The notes: a model not told the origin generated them from the sequence alone. A stretch of 64,000 nt of DNA from Dendrocalamus latiflorus (GCA_017311315.1 CM029670.1:27338949-27402948), one strand, 5' to 3'; positions 22,081-32,240 are shown, counted from the stretch's first letter. Numbers and translations are program-made.

Positions 22081-22589
22081 GAGAAGGCGCAGGGCTAAAA
22101 AGGAAATGGGCGCCCTAAGTTTCCCAATTGTACAAGAGTTCAAATCAAACCGAAATTCATGTTCATTTTGAATTTTGGGGCGTTTCACATCCTCTATGGG
22201 AGGGAGAAATTAGAGACTGTACGTACGTAGACATGCTACTTAATGAAATGTAATCTAATGTAAATGCAGAAGCTCGAAACAGTACCCATCGAACCCGGAT
22301 ATCAATTGGTGATCATATACAAATATCAAAGCACATGCTGTTAGAAATTGGCATGCAAAATATGCATAGTTTAGTACCATATTGTTAATACAACATCGAG
22401 AAGATCAATTTATAAGGTGAAACCATTGCCAGTCTTTGAATCATGTGACACGTGGGTGGAAATGGCATAAGGAGGGCTATGGCTAATCACACGCACGCAC
22501 GCGAATATTCGCATATCTTCACATGAATTGTGACTTGCCGTGGCGCATCACTTAGCAGATCAAATCCACCTTTATTTTTGCTGAATTGT
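22081..22589. other. No gene recognised
   Basis: AT-rich, with a short CACACGCACGCACGCG run at about 22488-22503. No frame or terminal repeat supported. Confidence 0.35.
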
Positions 22590-22933
22590 GCCCCAAGCAC
22601 CATGGTGGCTTGTTGAGTACCGTTGTACTCACTGTTTCTCAATTACCATTATTCAGTCAAAAAGAAAAAGGAGATCAAGCTCTATGATGCCTTAAGGGGA
22701 TCAAAAGAGCTGGAAGATGAAGAGGCCAAAAACTAGGCCGTGAACCCTAGTTGGCTGCCTGTGGGCAAGTCCTGAAGGTCCCAATTTAGTGAAGTTTTCA
22801 CTGCTGCATTTTATTGATTTCGGCCTGATCGGCCAATGAGTAAGTTGTTATTGTATTATCTACGCTTCCGCCTGATATGTTTTTGATATACAGTAATGTA
22901 TCTGTAAGCACTATCTACTGATCTAGGGAAAAC
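22590..22933 (+). mobile_element. 3' LTR fragment of the long gypsy family
   Basis: Shares AACTAGGCCGTGAACC..., AGTTGGCTGCCTGTGGGC, TTCGGCCTGATCGGCC and ACTATCTACTGATCTAGGG with the 3' ends of the solo LTRs (compare 44400-44640). It is cut by the copia insertion at 22934. The LTR end is not found on the other side, so it was already truncated. Confidence 0.6.
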
Positions 22934-23389
22934 TGTTAGAGTGATCTCAGGGCTTTGGCCCAACGGCCAAAGCCCAGCCCTTGACCGCGCCCTGATCGGG
23001 GGCGCCCAGCCCGTTTGGCTGGTGGGCCCCTGTCGTCAGCGCTATAAATACAGAGGTGGGGGCCGGGCGGCACGGATCACGAGGTTGACCGCGCCGCCGT
23101 CACCCCACCGACAAACCCTAGACCGATCTGTTAGAGGGGAGCGCTGAAGCGACGGGAAGCCACCACCGGCCAGGGAGATCGTCGCCACCGGGAGACGCCA
23201 CCGCCGCTCCTCTTCCCCGACCGTCGCTGCCCGTGCGCAGAGCTTCGCCGACAAACCACGATGGCCGGCTCTTCGTCCTCTACACCGGAAGGTTGGTACC
23301 TCTACCCCTCTCCCTCTCGGCATTTCAAGAATCTTGAACCCATATAGAACCCTCTAGATCTAAACCCTAGGAGACCCATAGTGTTAACA
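22934..23389 (+). repeat. Copia 5' LTR
   Basis: TGTTAGAGTGATC...CATAGTGTTAACA, 456 bp. A TATA box CTATAAATA lies at 23042-23050. An 11-bp perfect hairpin, GGGCTTTGGCC / GGCCAAAGCCC with a 4-base loop, is at 22950-22975, about 70 bp upstream of the TATA box. Confidence 0.96.
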
Positions 23390-23390
23390 A

Positions 23391-23402
23391 TGGTATCAGA
23401 GC
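23391..23402 (+). other. Copia primer binding site
   Basis: TGGTATCAGAGC one base after the 5' LTR, complementary to the 3' end of initiator tRNA-Met as in most plant copia elements. Confidence 0.93.
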
Positions 23403-24249
23403 TTTGGCCTAAGGGTAGATCTAGATGGGAAAAGAAGATCGACCGCCGTCGGTTGACCGGCGTGCGGAAAAGAAAATCACAGAGTTCCCCCCCTAACCCT
23501 AGAAAACCGAAAAGAAAGAAAAGGAGAAGGGGAGCGGGGCTTACCGGTTGCGTCGCCCGGCCGCCGTCGCCACCACGCCGCCGCTGCGCGCTGCCGCTCC
23601 GGTTGGCACCGACGTCGCGTGCGCCGTGCGGCCGCATCTTGCGCCCCGCCCCGCCGCCTCCATGGAAGCGCGCCGCCGCGCTGTCGCGCGCCCGGCCACC
23701 GCGCCTCGCTAGGGCCTCCATGCCGCCGTCGAGCCGCTTCGGGGGCCGCCACGCTGCCGCTCCGCGCTCGGAGCCGTCGCGGCCGCCATCGCCTCGCGGG
23801 ACAGGGAGCCGCCGCTCCGTTTTTTTCGCAAGGGGGCGGGCGAGATAAGGCTAGGGTTAGGGTTTTTCGGGTTACTGATCCCCGCCGCGAGCGCGGTCAG
23901 CCGTCCGATCAGATCGGATCCCATCGGACGGCTGAGGAAGAGCCGGCCTTTTTTTCGGCCCAGGCGGGAAGGCGCTTTCCCGGCCCAGGCCCAGGTTGCG
24001 GCCTGGGCGCGGGGGAGGGCGCGAGCGCGCGCGTAAGGCGCGGGGAGAGCAGGCCGAGTGGGCCGCGCGTGGGCGAGGCAGGCCGCGAGCGCTCGCCCGC
24101 GCGGGCAGGCCGCCGTGGGCCGTGGGCCAGGCCGAACAGGCCGAAATGCCTATTTGCACAGTAAAATCCCGAAAATTGGATTTATTGTTTTTCAGAAGCT
24201 ATTTTGAGTGTATTTGAATGAATATTGAACCAAAATTTCTCTGTAATTT
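23403..24249 (+). other. Copia 5' leader, GC-rich
   Basis: Non-coding leader between PBS and gag. The CG-rich first part gives long but meaningless frames on both strands. TTTTTCAG|GAGGATAC at about 24645-24652 looks like a splice acceptor just before the gag ATG, so a leader intron is possible. Confidence 0.5.
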
Positions 24250-24600
24250 TTGCACCAACGTGTTAATTTTTCCAGAGATTGATGTTTACAGTATAATGCT
24301 TCTGAATATTGAATTATTTTTTAGAATAATTACAGTTTCCGCTGCAAAAGTTAATATTGATTGTTTTTCATTATTAAATTCGAACCAACGGGAGAATTTA
24401 ATTTTGGAAAAATAGATTGAAATTCCAGAGATTTATGATACTGTTATTTACTGACCAACGTTGTTAATATCAGTATTATAAATTTTTCAATGTTGATTTC
24501 ATGCATTATTTCTATTTCTGCCCAACGGTGATGTAGATTTAATGTATGATAAAATTGATTTAAATTGTATGTCGTATTTTTGACCAACGTTGGAAATAAG
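24250..24600 (+). repeat. Decayed ~65-bp repeats with CCAACG boxes in the copia leader
   Basis: CCAACG occurs at 24255, 24385, 24455, 24522 and 24584, spaced 130, 70, 67 and 62 bp. A degenerate copy (CTGCAAAAGTTAAT) sits near 24320 where the missing one would be. Between boxes the sequence is AT-rich with repeated AGAGATT / TTAATAT motifs. Tandem ancestry is inferred from the spacing. Confidence 0.5.
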
Positions 24601-24663
24601 GCATATGATTTTGATGTTACGTTCTCACTGTATTTGAAATATTTTTCAGGAGGATACAACTTG

Positions 24664-26502
24664 ATGAGTTGTATTAGAGAAATCCCCACTCTCAAAGGTG
24701 ATAATTATGGAGAGTGGAAGAAAAAGCTAGACTTAGCTTTTATCTTGGCTGAGGTGGACTGGGTCCTCACTACAGCACGTCCCACTGAGCCTTTGGCGCC
24801 AGTGAGGGAACAGAATGAGGATGACACTGCATGGCAGAACAGACAGAGGGATCATGCCCCCTTACAGATGTCTTATGACCTTGATCATAAGAAATGGACC
24901 ACAGCCAACAAGAAATGTATGGCTGTAATAAAGAACACAATTGAGCCTGCTATTCTGGGCTCAATTGCAGAGTGTGACACTGTCACTGAATACCTTGATA
25001 AAATAAAGAGTCAGTTCACTGGCTCTTCAAAGACTTATGCTACACAGCTGATTAAGCAGCTGGTAACAGAGAGGTATTCTGGCGGTGGCAATGGCATAAG
25101 AGAGCACATTCTTAGAATGAGCAACTTGGCATCTAAACTGAAACCGATGGATTTGGCTCTCAAGGATGAGTTCCTTATTCATTTGGTTTTTGCTTCTTTG
25201 CCAAAAGAGTTTGACACCTTTGTTGTCAACTATAATATGCAGCCCGAAAAATGGGACATGGAAAAGTGCATAGCCATGTGCGTGCAAGAGGAGGAAAGAA
25301 TCAAATCCTCACATGGTGGTGCTATCAACTTTGTGAGGGAAAACAAGAAAAAGAATTACAACAGTAACCCCTTCTCAAAGAACAAGGGCAAAACCCATGT
25401 ACATCAGCCTCAACAGAACAAATTTGCTGTAGACAAAGACCAGTGCCTTCACTGCAAGAAGACGGGACACTACAAGAAGGATTGTCCTGACTACTTAAAG
25501 ATGATAATGGCTAAGAAAGGTGAGAACATTATTACCTTTATTAATGAATGCCTGTATGTGAAATATTCGAAATCCACTTGGTGGATTGATTCAGGAGCAA
25601 CTGTTCATGTTGCTAATTCATTACAGGGATTCCGTTCGACGAGGACTACGCAAAGAAAAGAAAGATGCATTAAAGTTGCAAATGGAGTCGAAGCTGAAGT
25701 GGAAGCCGTTGGCAATCTTTCATTAGAATTAGCTAATGGCTCTACTCTTTTACTTAGAGATGTCCTTTTTGTACCCTTTTTACAGAGGAATTTGATTAGT
25801 GTGTCAAATTTGGACAAAGATGGTTATGATTGCAATTTTGGAAATGGCAAGTGCGAAATAATGTTTAATAAAGAATGTGTTGGTATTGCCATATTACAGA
25901 ATGAGCTTTATTTGTTATCATTGTGTGATGATGTGAATGTCGTATGCGATAATGAGAACGTTGCGTGCGAGAAAGTGATTGAATCCTCGTCTACGAATGT
26001 AAACAGAAAACGAAAGAGAACTCTAGATGAGTCGTCGAAATTATGGCACTGTCGTTTAGGCCATATTTCGAGGGGGAGAATAGAAAGACTAGTAAAGAAT
26101 GATATTCTTCCTCCATTAGAGTTCTCAGACTTAGAACAATGCAGAGAATGCATTAAAGGAAAATATGTAAAGAAAATTAAAAAAGACGCTAAAAGAAGCA
26201 CAGGAGTTCTACAAATTATTCACACAGATATTTGTGGTCCTTTTCCTGTGAAAAGTGTGGATGGATATGACTCGTTCATAACATTCACAGATGATTACTC
26301 CCGTTATGGATATATTTATCCAATCAAAGAAAGAAATGAAGCCTTGGATAAATTCAAGATATTTAAGGCTGAAATTGAAAACCAACACGATTTAAAGATT
26401 AAGATAGTCCGATCTGATCGTGGGGGGAGTACTACGGTCGACATACCCCATATGGACAAGTTCCTGGACCTTTTGCGAGGTTTTTACAGGAAAATGGAAT
26501 AG
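24664..26502 (+). CDS. Copia gag-protease-integrase (N-terminal part of the polyprotein)
   Basis: 612 codons from ATG 24664 (MSCIREIPTLKGDNYGEW), chosen because the gag domain starts there; an ATG upstream adds 33 unrelated residues. Order: UBN2 gag domain (about 1-230); CX2CX4HX4C knuckle CLHCKKTGHYKKDC (about 260-273); protease WWIDSGATVHVA (about 305-316); integrase HHCC zinc finger WHCRLGH...CRECIKGK (about 460-500); integrase core with catalytic Asp in HTDICGPF (about 521) and in SDRGG (about 585). Directly after the second Asp a run of six G shifts the frame, and the protein ends at 26502 with 28 out-of-frame residues. The third acidic residue lies in the next ORF. Acts in the cytoplasmic particle and in integration. 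Confidence 0.93.
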   Translation: MSCIREIPTLKGDNYGEWKKKLDLAFILAEVDWVLTTARPTEPLAPVREQNEDDTAWQNRQRDHAPLQMSYDLDHKKWTTANKKCMAVIKNTIEPAILGSIAECDTVTEYLDKIKSQFTGSSKTYATQLIKQLVTERYSGGGNGIREHILRMSNLASKLKPMDLALKDEFLIHLVFASLPKEFDTFVVNYNMQPEKWDMEKCIAMCVQEEERIKSSHGGAINFVRENKKKNYNSNPFSKNKGKTHVHQPQQNKFAVDKDQCLHCKKTGHYKKDCPDYLKMIMAKKGENIITFINECLYVKYSKSTWWIDSGATVHVANSLQGFRSTRTTQRKERCIKVANGVEAEVEAVGNLSLELANGSTLLLRDVLFVPFLQRNLISVSNLDKDGYDCNFGNGKCEIMFNKECVGIAILQNELYLLSLCDDVNVVCDNENVACEKVIESSSTNVNRKRKRTLDESSKLWHCRLGHISRGRIERLVKNDILPPLEFSDLEQCRECIKGKYVKKIKKDAKRSTGVLQIIHTDICGPFPVKSVDGYDSFITFTDDYSRYGYIYPIKERNEALDKFKIFKAEIENQHDLKIKIVRSDRGGSTTVDIPHMDKFLDLLRGFYRKME

Positions 26503-26516
26503 TAGCCCAGTATTCT

Positions 26517-28844
26517 ATGCCGGGCGAACCTCAGCAAAATGGAGTAGCTGAAAGACGCAACCGTACCCTGATGGATATGGTGCGAAGTATGATGAGCTAC
26601 TCCACACTCCCATTGAGTTTATGGATGGAGGCGTTGAAAACCGCCATTCATATTCTCAACAGAGTGCCTAGTAAGTCGGTGCCCAAAACACCGTACGAGT
26701 TGTGGACAGGAAGAGTTCCCTCACTAAACCACTTACGTGTGTGGGGGAGTCCTGCTGAGGCTAAAGTATTTAACCCAAACCTTGGGAAACTTGATCCCAA
26801 AACAGTAAGTTGCCATTTCATTGGCTACCCTGAAAAGTCAAAAGGTTATCGTTTCTACTGTCCAGACAGATACACAAAGTTTGTAGAAACGAGACATGCT
26901 GTCTTCTTAGAGGATGAAATGATGAGGGGGAGCATGGTAGCTCGAGAGATTGACCTTGAAGAGAAGCGGGTGTTTGCGCCCACTCCGATGATTCAAGAGC
27001 CATTCTTCACACTACCTGCTGTCGCTGCACCGACGGTGCAAGACACCGTGGTGCCTGTACCTGTTATTGTTCCTCCCGTGGCAACAATGAATGAGAATGA
27101 AGAACCTGTTCTTCAGGATCATATAGAACCTATTGCCACAGATGAGGGGGAGCAACAGCAGCCTCAAACAGTAGATGTACCAAATGAGGAGGCCCCGAGG
27201 AGGTCCCAAAGAGTAAGAAGATCAGCTATCTCTGATGATTATCAGATTTATCATACAGAGGAATTTCAAATGGAGGATGATCCCACCTCATTTGAAGAAG
27301 CCATGAGAAGCGAAAATTCCTCAAAATGGCTTGATGCCATGGAAGAGGAAATGAGATCCATGAAGACTAATAAAGTCTGGGACTTGGAAATTATTCCTAA
27401 AGGAGCCAAAACAGTAGGCTGTAAATGGGTCTACAAGACAAAGCTTGACTCCCAAGGGAATATAGAAAGATACAAAGCGCGACTTGTGGCGAAAGGCTTT
27501 ACGCAAAGAGAAGGGATTGATTACAATGAGACATTCTCTCCAGTCTCATGTAAAGATTCCTTCAGAATCATAATGGCATTAGTAGCACATTATGATTTAG
27601 AGTTACATCAGATGGATGTAAAGACGGCATTTCTTAATGGGGATTTGGAGGAAAATGTTTACATGGCACAACCGAAAGGTTTTGTCGTGGAAGGAAATGA
27701 AAGAATGGGATGCCGCCTAAAGAAATCAATTTATGGGTTAAAGCAGGCTTCAAGACAGTGGTACTTGAAGTTTGACAGTACAATAAGAAAATTTGGGTTT
27801 AAAGAAAATGTAGAGGACAACTGTGTTTATGCAAAGTTTAAAGATGGGAAGTATATCTTCCTAATCCTGTATGTAGATGATATTCTACTGGCTAGTAGTG
27901 ATGTCAGTCTACTACTGGAGACAAAGAAGTTTTTGTCCTCAAACTTTGATATGAAAGATCTTGGTGAAGCTTCGTTCGTTCTAGGGATCGAAATTCACCG
28001 AGACAGAAACAAAGGGGTATTGGGACTGTCACAAAAGGCATACATAGAGAAAGTCTTAAAGAAATTTGGTATGCATAAATGTAGTCCATCACCTGCACCT
28101 ATAGTCAAGGGCGACAGATATGGGGATTTTCAATGCCCCAGGAACCAGTACGAGCTCGATCAAATGAAAGCGGTTCCATATGCTTCAGCTGTCGGAAGCT
28201 TACAGTATGCTCAAGTGTGCACACGCCCTGACTTAGCATTTGTTACCGGGTTACTTGGCAGATTCCAGAGCAATCCTGGAATAGAACATTGGAAATTGAT
28301 AAAGAAAGTCTTGCGTTATTTGCAAGGAACAAAAGGCCTCATGATGACATACAGAAGATCAGATTCACTCCATATAGTGGGGTATACAGATTCTGATTTT
28401 GCGGGAGATGATAGAAAGTCTACATCCGGATATGTATTCACTCTCGCTAAAGGAGCTATATCGTGGAAAAGCTCAAAACAAACCGTCACTACATCGTCCA
28501 CAATGTATGCCGAGTTTGTAGCATGTTATGAGGCTACGGGGCAGGTGAACTGGCTAAAGAAGTTCATACCCGGTTTAAAAGTGGTTGACGACATCAATAG
28601 ACCACTTAAGTTGTACTGCGATAATGAACCCGCAGTAACGTATGCCCACAACAATAAGTCAAGTGGTGCTGCCAAACACATTGACATAAAGTACTATGTT
28701 GTGAAAGATAAAGTTCGGGATCAAATTATAAGTCTAGAGCATATAAGTACCGCAAAGATGTTAGCGGATCCGCTTACAAAAGGCTTACCACCCAACGTGT
28801 TCAGAGAACATGTAGCCGGCATGGGTTTAAGGGAAAGCCTATGA
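26517..28844 (+). CDS. Copia integrase C-terminus, reverse transcriptase and RNase H
   Basis: 775 codons, in the frame that continues the polyprotein after the G-run shift; the ATG at 26517 is probably not a native start. It begins in the integrase core with PQQNGVAERRNR, which carries the catalytic Glu. After an acidic linker comes the RT (from about residue 270, WLDAMEEEMRSM), with YGLKQASRQWY and the active-site box YVDDILLASSD (about 451). RNase H follows with YTDSDFAGD (about 622), SSTMYAEF and LYCDNEPAVTYA (about 700), ending near HISTAKMLADPLTKGLP. No stop inside. The 15-base gap to the upstream ORF and the full domain set show that one frameshift is the only break. Confidence 0.93.
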   Translation: MPGEPQQNGVAERRNRTLMDMVRSMMSYSTLPLSLWMEALKTAIHILNRVPSKSVPKTPYELWTGRVPSLNHLRVWGSPAEAKVFNPNLGKLDPKTVSCHFIGYPEKSKGYRFYCPDRYTKFVETRHAVFLEDEMMRGSMVAREIDLEEKRVFAPTPMIQEPFFTLPAVAAPTVQDTVVPVPVIVPPVATMNENEEPVLQDHIEPIATDEGEQQQPQTVDVPNEEAPRRSQRVRRSAISDDYQIYHTEEFQMEDDPTSFEEAMRSENSSKWLDAMEEEMRSMKTNKVWDLEIIPKGAKTVGCKWVYKTKLDSQGNIERYKARLVAKGFTQREGIDYNETFSPVSCKDSFRIIMALVAHYDLELHQMDVKTAFLNGDLEENVYMAQPKGFVVEGNERMGCRLKKSIYGLKQASRQWYLKFDSTIRKFGFKENVEDNCVYAKFKDGKYIFLILYVDDILLASSDVSLLLETKKFLSSNFDMKDLGEASFVLGIEIHRDRNKGVLGLSQKAYIEKVLKKFGMHKCSPSPAPIVKGDRYGDFQCPRNQYELDQMKAVPYASAVGSLQYAQVCTRPDLAFVTGLLGRFQSNPGIEHWKLIKKVLRYLQGTKGLMMTYRRSDSLHIVGYTDSDFAGDDRKSTSGYVFTLAKGAISWKSSKQTVTTSSTMYAEFVACYEATGQVNWLKKFIPGLKVVDDINRPLKLYCDNEPAVTYAHNNKSSGAAKHIDIKYYVVKDKVRDQIISLEHISTAKMLADPLTKGLPPNVFREHVAGMGLRESL

Positions 28845-29022
28845 TTCCTGGACTAAAAGATGGCCCAAAGATTAAAGTAACTGTTTCAGAACAGAGAGGT
28901 GTATTGTAACTGTTGAATCTATCGGCGATTGACCGTGACGATGAGACATGTTCTATGCACTAATCTGTGATGGAATGTGTAAAGTCAAAAGTAATTAAAA
29001 GATAAAGTATAGACTGAGATCA

Positions 29023-29032
29023 AGGGGGAGAA
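29023..29032 (+). other. Copia polypurine tract
   Basis: AGGGGGAGAA immediately before the 3' LTR, the plus-strand primer site. Confidence 0.9.
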
Positions 29033-29488
29033 TGTTAGAGTGATCTCAGGGCTTTGGCCCAACGGCCAAAGCCCAGCCCTTGACCGCGCCCTGATCGGGG
29101 GCGCCCAGCCCGTTTGGCTGGTGGGCCCCTGTCGTCAGCGCTATAAATACAGAGGTGGGGGCCGGGCGGCACGGATCACGAGGTTGACCGCGCCGCCGTC
29201 ACCCCACCGACAAACCCTAGACCGATCTGTTAGAGGGGAGCGCTGAAGCGACGGGAAGCCACCACCGGCCAGGGAGATCGTCGCCACCGGGAGACGCCAC
29301 CGCCGCTCCTCTTCCCCGACCGTCGCTGCCCGTGCGCAGAGCTTCGCCGACAAACCACGATGGCCGGCTCTTCGTCCTCTACACCGGAAGGTTGGTACCT
29401 CTACCCCTCTCCCTCTCGGCATTTCAAGAATCTTGAACCCATATAGAACCCTCTAGATCTAAACCCTAGGAGACCCATAGTGTTAACA
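29033..29488 (+). repeat. Copia 3' LTR
   Basis: Same 456-bp sequence as the 5' LTR; no difference was found on reading. TATA box CTATAAATA at 29141-29149. Confidence 0.96.
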
Positions 29489-29640
29489 AAAACCACTCTA
29501 GTTTAGATACCACTAAAACAACTTAACCCAAATTTGTCAAGCTGTAAAATTGTTTTTCTATAATTTCTCTGCTACGTACTATAGCAACAAATGAGGTAAG
29601 CAATATGCATGTCTTCGCAATTTTTATTCTTTATATTTTG

Positions 29641-29986
29641 CTGAAATCCTTTTTCCAACGTAGAGGTCACGGAATAACACGGACAAATTATTATTATTCC
29701 CGAGTTTGTTTGCTCGATGTCATATCATTTCAGGGCCCAAGTGATGAGCGGTTTGCTTCAGGGAATGCACGTAATAGTTCCTGTATTTCTCTTGGTCTTT
29801 TTTCTTTTATGGAGCTTCCACTCAAATTTATTGAGGTTGCTTTCTGCCTGAAGCATGCATCAGAGATACGCAGCAACCATCCAATGCAAATCTCTGCGAC
29901 AAGAAGAATGTTTCTCGAGCTGTACTGCCGACAAGCTGCTTTCCCAAAAGCAAAAACACACACAAACACACACAAAGGTGAAAGGT
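29641..29986 (-). repeat. Duplicated block, copy B
   Basis: Matches copy A (21658-22010), with about 10% differences and small gaps. Contains the same flank (GGGCCCAAGTGATGAGCGG), the same LINE-like tail and the CACACAAACACACACAAAGG end. Confidence 0.6.
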
Positions 29987-30515
29987 TGTAACACCCTCAA
30001 ATTTCGATCCTAGCAAGAATAATTATTTTCATTCCTTATTTAAAATTTGTGGCACTTCTGAACTTTTCTGGACTTTTAAATGCCTTTTCTTATTTTCCCC
30101 CAGCATAAAGAATTTTTACAGAGTTAACAAAACATTTCCATGTGTTGAGGATATTTTATTTTGGTTCCAAATATTCGAAAATACCTCTGTGAATCATTTA
30201 CAAATTTTTGAGAGAGATTTACTAAGTTGAGTAAATGAAAAACCATTTCTGAATCTATTTTATTCCGAAAACAATTGAAAATCCCCATAACTTTCCGGGC
30301 AAAGTCCCAGACACGGCCTAACACTGTTCTAACTTTCGCCCAAAACCTGGCCCATCTTCATGCCCCGCCCGAAGCCGTTTTCTTCTTCCTCGAAATTCCG
30401 TTTCTTCTTTAACCAAGGCGTATTACTAGGAAACCGTCTACTCCTAACTCTCCCTATCTCTCACTGCCAGTGGTCCCGTGGCCCACCGGTCAACCTCCAG
30501 CTCGCCACCGTCGCC
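29987..30515 (+). mobile_element. 5' LTR fragment, TGTAACACCC type
   Basis: TGTAACACCCTCAAATTTCG at 29987 resembles the start of the long gypsy LTR family, and the AT-rich 5' zone follows. No LTR 3' end or TATA is found before sequence of the duplicated block resumes at about 30620, so this is a truncated copy. Confidence 0.5.
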
Positions 30516-30639
30516 ATGAGCAACGCTGCCCCAGGCCGCCTTGATGGCCGCGTCCGTCTCTTCTCTCCTCTCCGTCTCCAGCCCAGTAGACCTGACTGAC
30601 ATTGGCGCCGCCGTCAGTCCTGTTTTGGTTCTCAAGAAA

Positions 30640-30860
30640 CTTCCAGTTGTTAATTACATCCGCATTAAGGCTGCTTTCTGCCTGGAGCATGCATCCGAGA
30701 TACGCAGCAACCATCCAATGCAAATCTCTGCGACAAGAATAATGTTTCTCGAAAGCAAAAATACACCCAAACACACAAAGGAATGATCGAGCCGAGTGGC
30801 TTTTGGTAGCAGGGGAGGAGCGGTCAAAGTCTTTGGAGGACACCAACGAAGGAGTATGAG
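30640..30860 (-). repeat. Duplicated block, copy C
   Basis: CTCAAGAAACTTCCAG... GCATTAAGGCTGCTTTCTGCC ... CATCCAATGCAAATCTCTGC ... GGAGGACACCAACGA. Shares its left flank with copy D and its right part with copy A. Confidence 0.55.
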
Positions 30861-31029
30861 TATCAAACCTCTTTGCCTTCGAATTATTTTTAGATACGTA
30901 TAAATACAACGATATATAATATATCAAGCAAACCAGTCAATATTCATTAATTCGAAAAAACATTGATTTGGAAAGAAATCAATCATAAATGAAAAGTCTC
31001 AATCGAGCTTGGGCACCATAGTGCCCCTG

Positions 31030-31137
<108 letters not shown>

Positions 31138-31201
31138 TACAAATTAATTACGAACCAGCAGTGCTGACATATAATATGCATGTGTCGATCGATGAGGCTA
31201 G

Positions 31202-31369
31202 CTAGCCGTGACGGAAACGGTTGGGCCGGTTTGCCGTCGGCGAGGCCGGCGTCCCATAACCGCCGCGGCTTCCGAGGATCCTCCGCCCTTCCACGACGTC
31301 CATCGCAAGGAGGAGCGCGGCCACGACGACTATAACCTGCAGTACCGCTAGCACAGATCTCGCATACAT
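31202..31369 (-). CDS. Probable small secreted peptide precursor, 55 aa
   Basis: An ATG at 31369 (minus) opens 55 codons to TAG at 31202-31204; an in-frame TAA lies 36 nt upstream, so the start is fixed. Residues 1-4 are MYAR. Residues 5-22 are a strongly hydrophobic segment (SVLAVLQVIVVVAALLLA) fitting a signal peptide with cleavage near VVEG (25-28). A dibasic GRRIL follows, then a Gly/Pro/Arg-rich tail ending YGTPASPTANRPNRFRHG. There are no cysteines. This layout (signal peptide, RR-L, Pro-rich C-terminus ending in His-Gly) is that of plant peptide-hormone precursors. The end vaguely recalls IDA-like EPIP motifs (P..P...RH), but I cannot assign a family. Codons are GC-rich at the third position inside AT-rich DNA, as in grass genes. 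A TATA box lies about 60-75 bp upstream. It could instead be a chance ORF. Confidence 0.6.
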   Translation of the reverse strand: MYARSVLAVLQVIVVVAALLLAMDVVEGRRILGSRGGYGTPASPTANRPNRFRHG

Positions 31370-31427
31370 GATTGGATTAGCTATATATGTAATGTACGTC
31401 TTATGTTACTAGCTTGTTGCTCTCGAC

Positions 31428-31445
31428 CTATATATATTATATAGA
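31428..31445 (-). promoter_or_regulatory. TATA box upstream of the small peptide gene
   Basis: On the minus strand CTATATAATATATATAGG, about 60-75 nt before the ATG, preceded by a CT/GA repeat (CTCTCTCT) typical of plant core promoters (Y patch). Confidence 0.5.
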
Positions 31446-32240
31446 GAGAGATCGAAAGCTCTCTCCTGCGCCCGACGTACACGCCCAATTACAGTAGCGG
31501 CTGTAATAACTAGCTGAGTCGTCCGACCAATCGTTTTTCTTCCACGAATGCGACAGCATGTTTGGCACGTCCAACTAATCGTCTCAAATCAAGTTTGAGA
31601 GCACGTCGCTCTCGTGCGCGCGACTAAGGCGGTAAAAAAAGTTTGAAGCGCGTTAGCTCGGAGCGTTTTAGATTTGATTTTAGTTTAGTTTGAATTTTAA
31701 ATAAGTCGAATTTAAGCTAGATCTCAATCTCATGTGCTTCCCCAACCAAACTCGAATAGTTCACGAGCCTCGATTTAAGCTTAAATAATGATAAATATTA
31801 ACTTTTACCGAGTTTACTTGACTCGAACTCGAGCCTGAGCTTTTCTTATTGTTAAAAATTAGAATATATTTAAATTATTTTAACTTTTATCAAGTTTTCT
31901 CTAACTGAGCTCAAATTTAAACTTTTCTTATTATTAAAAATTAGTGTATACTAAATTATTTTAATTATCATCGAGCTTCAACAAGCTGAGCTAGACACTA
32001 CTTAAGTTTAGGCCAAACTGAGCCCTGAGTCTAGATCTAACCATGAATCTCAACACGACCTAAACTCAAGCTTCTACCAAACTCGGCTTAAGTTTCTATC
32101 ATGCTGGCTACAGCTAAGCAGAGCCACTAAGAGTCCACGAACGCGACCGCAGGGTACGTTTTGGAAATAGGAGGGCCAGCTGGTTTCTCGGCGAAAACCG
32201 GTTAAAAAGCTGGTTTTACTGTGTTTTTGCGCCAACAGCA
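31446..32240. other. AT-rich region with a weak local duplication
   Basis: Possible upstream region of the small peptide gene. Two similar stretches of about 75 bp, both holding TTTTCTTATTRTTAAAAATTAG, occur at about 31837 and 31922. No coding frame recognised. Confidence 0.4.

Larger units (their letters stand above)
22934..29488 (+). mobile_element. Complete, young copia retrotransposon (6555 bp)
   Basis: Two 456-bp LTRs that appear identical on reading, perfect target duplication AAAAC (22929-22933 and 29489-29493), a tRNA-iMet PBS, polypurine tract, gag-protease-integrase-RT-RNase H in copia order. The identical LTRs point to very recent insertion. The only coding defect seen is a one-base shift in integrase. 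It may be mobile in trans or may be intact in other copies. Confidence 0.95.

Noticed and set aside
23381..24217. ORFs up to 181 codons after the copia PBS
   Set aside because: Compositional frames in the GC-rich leader, on both strands; gag begins at 24664.
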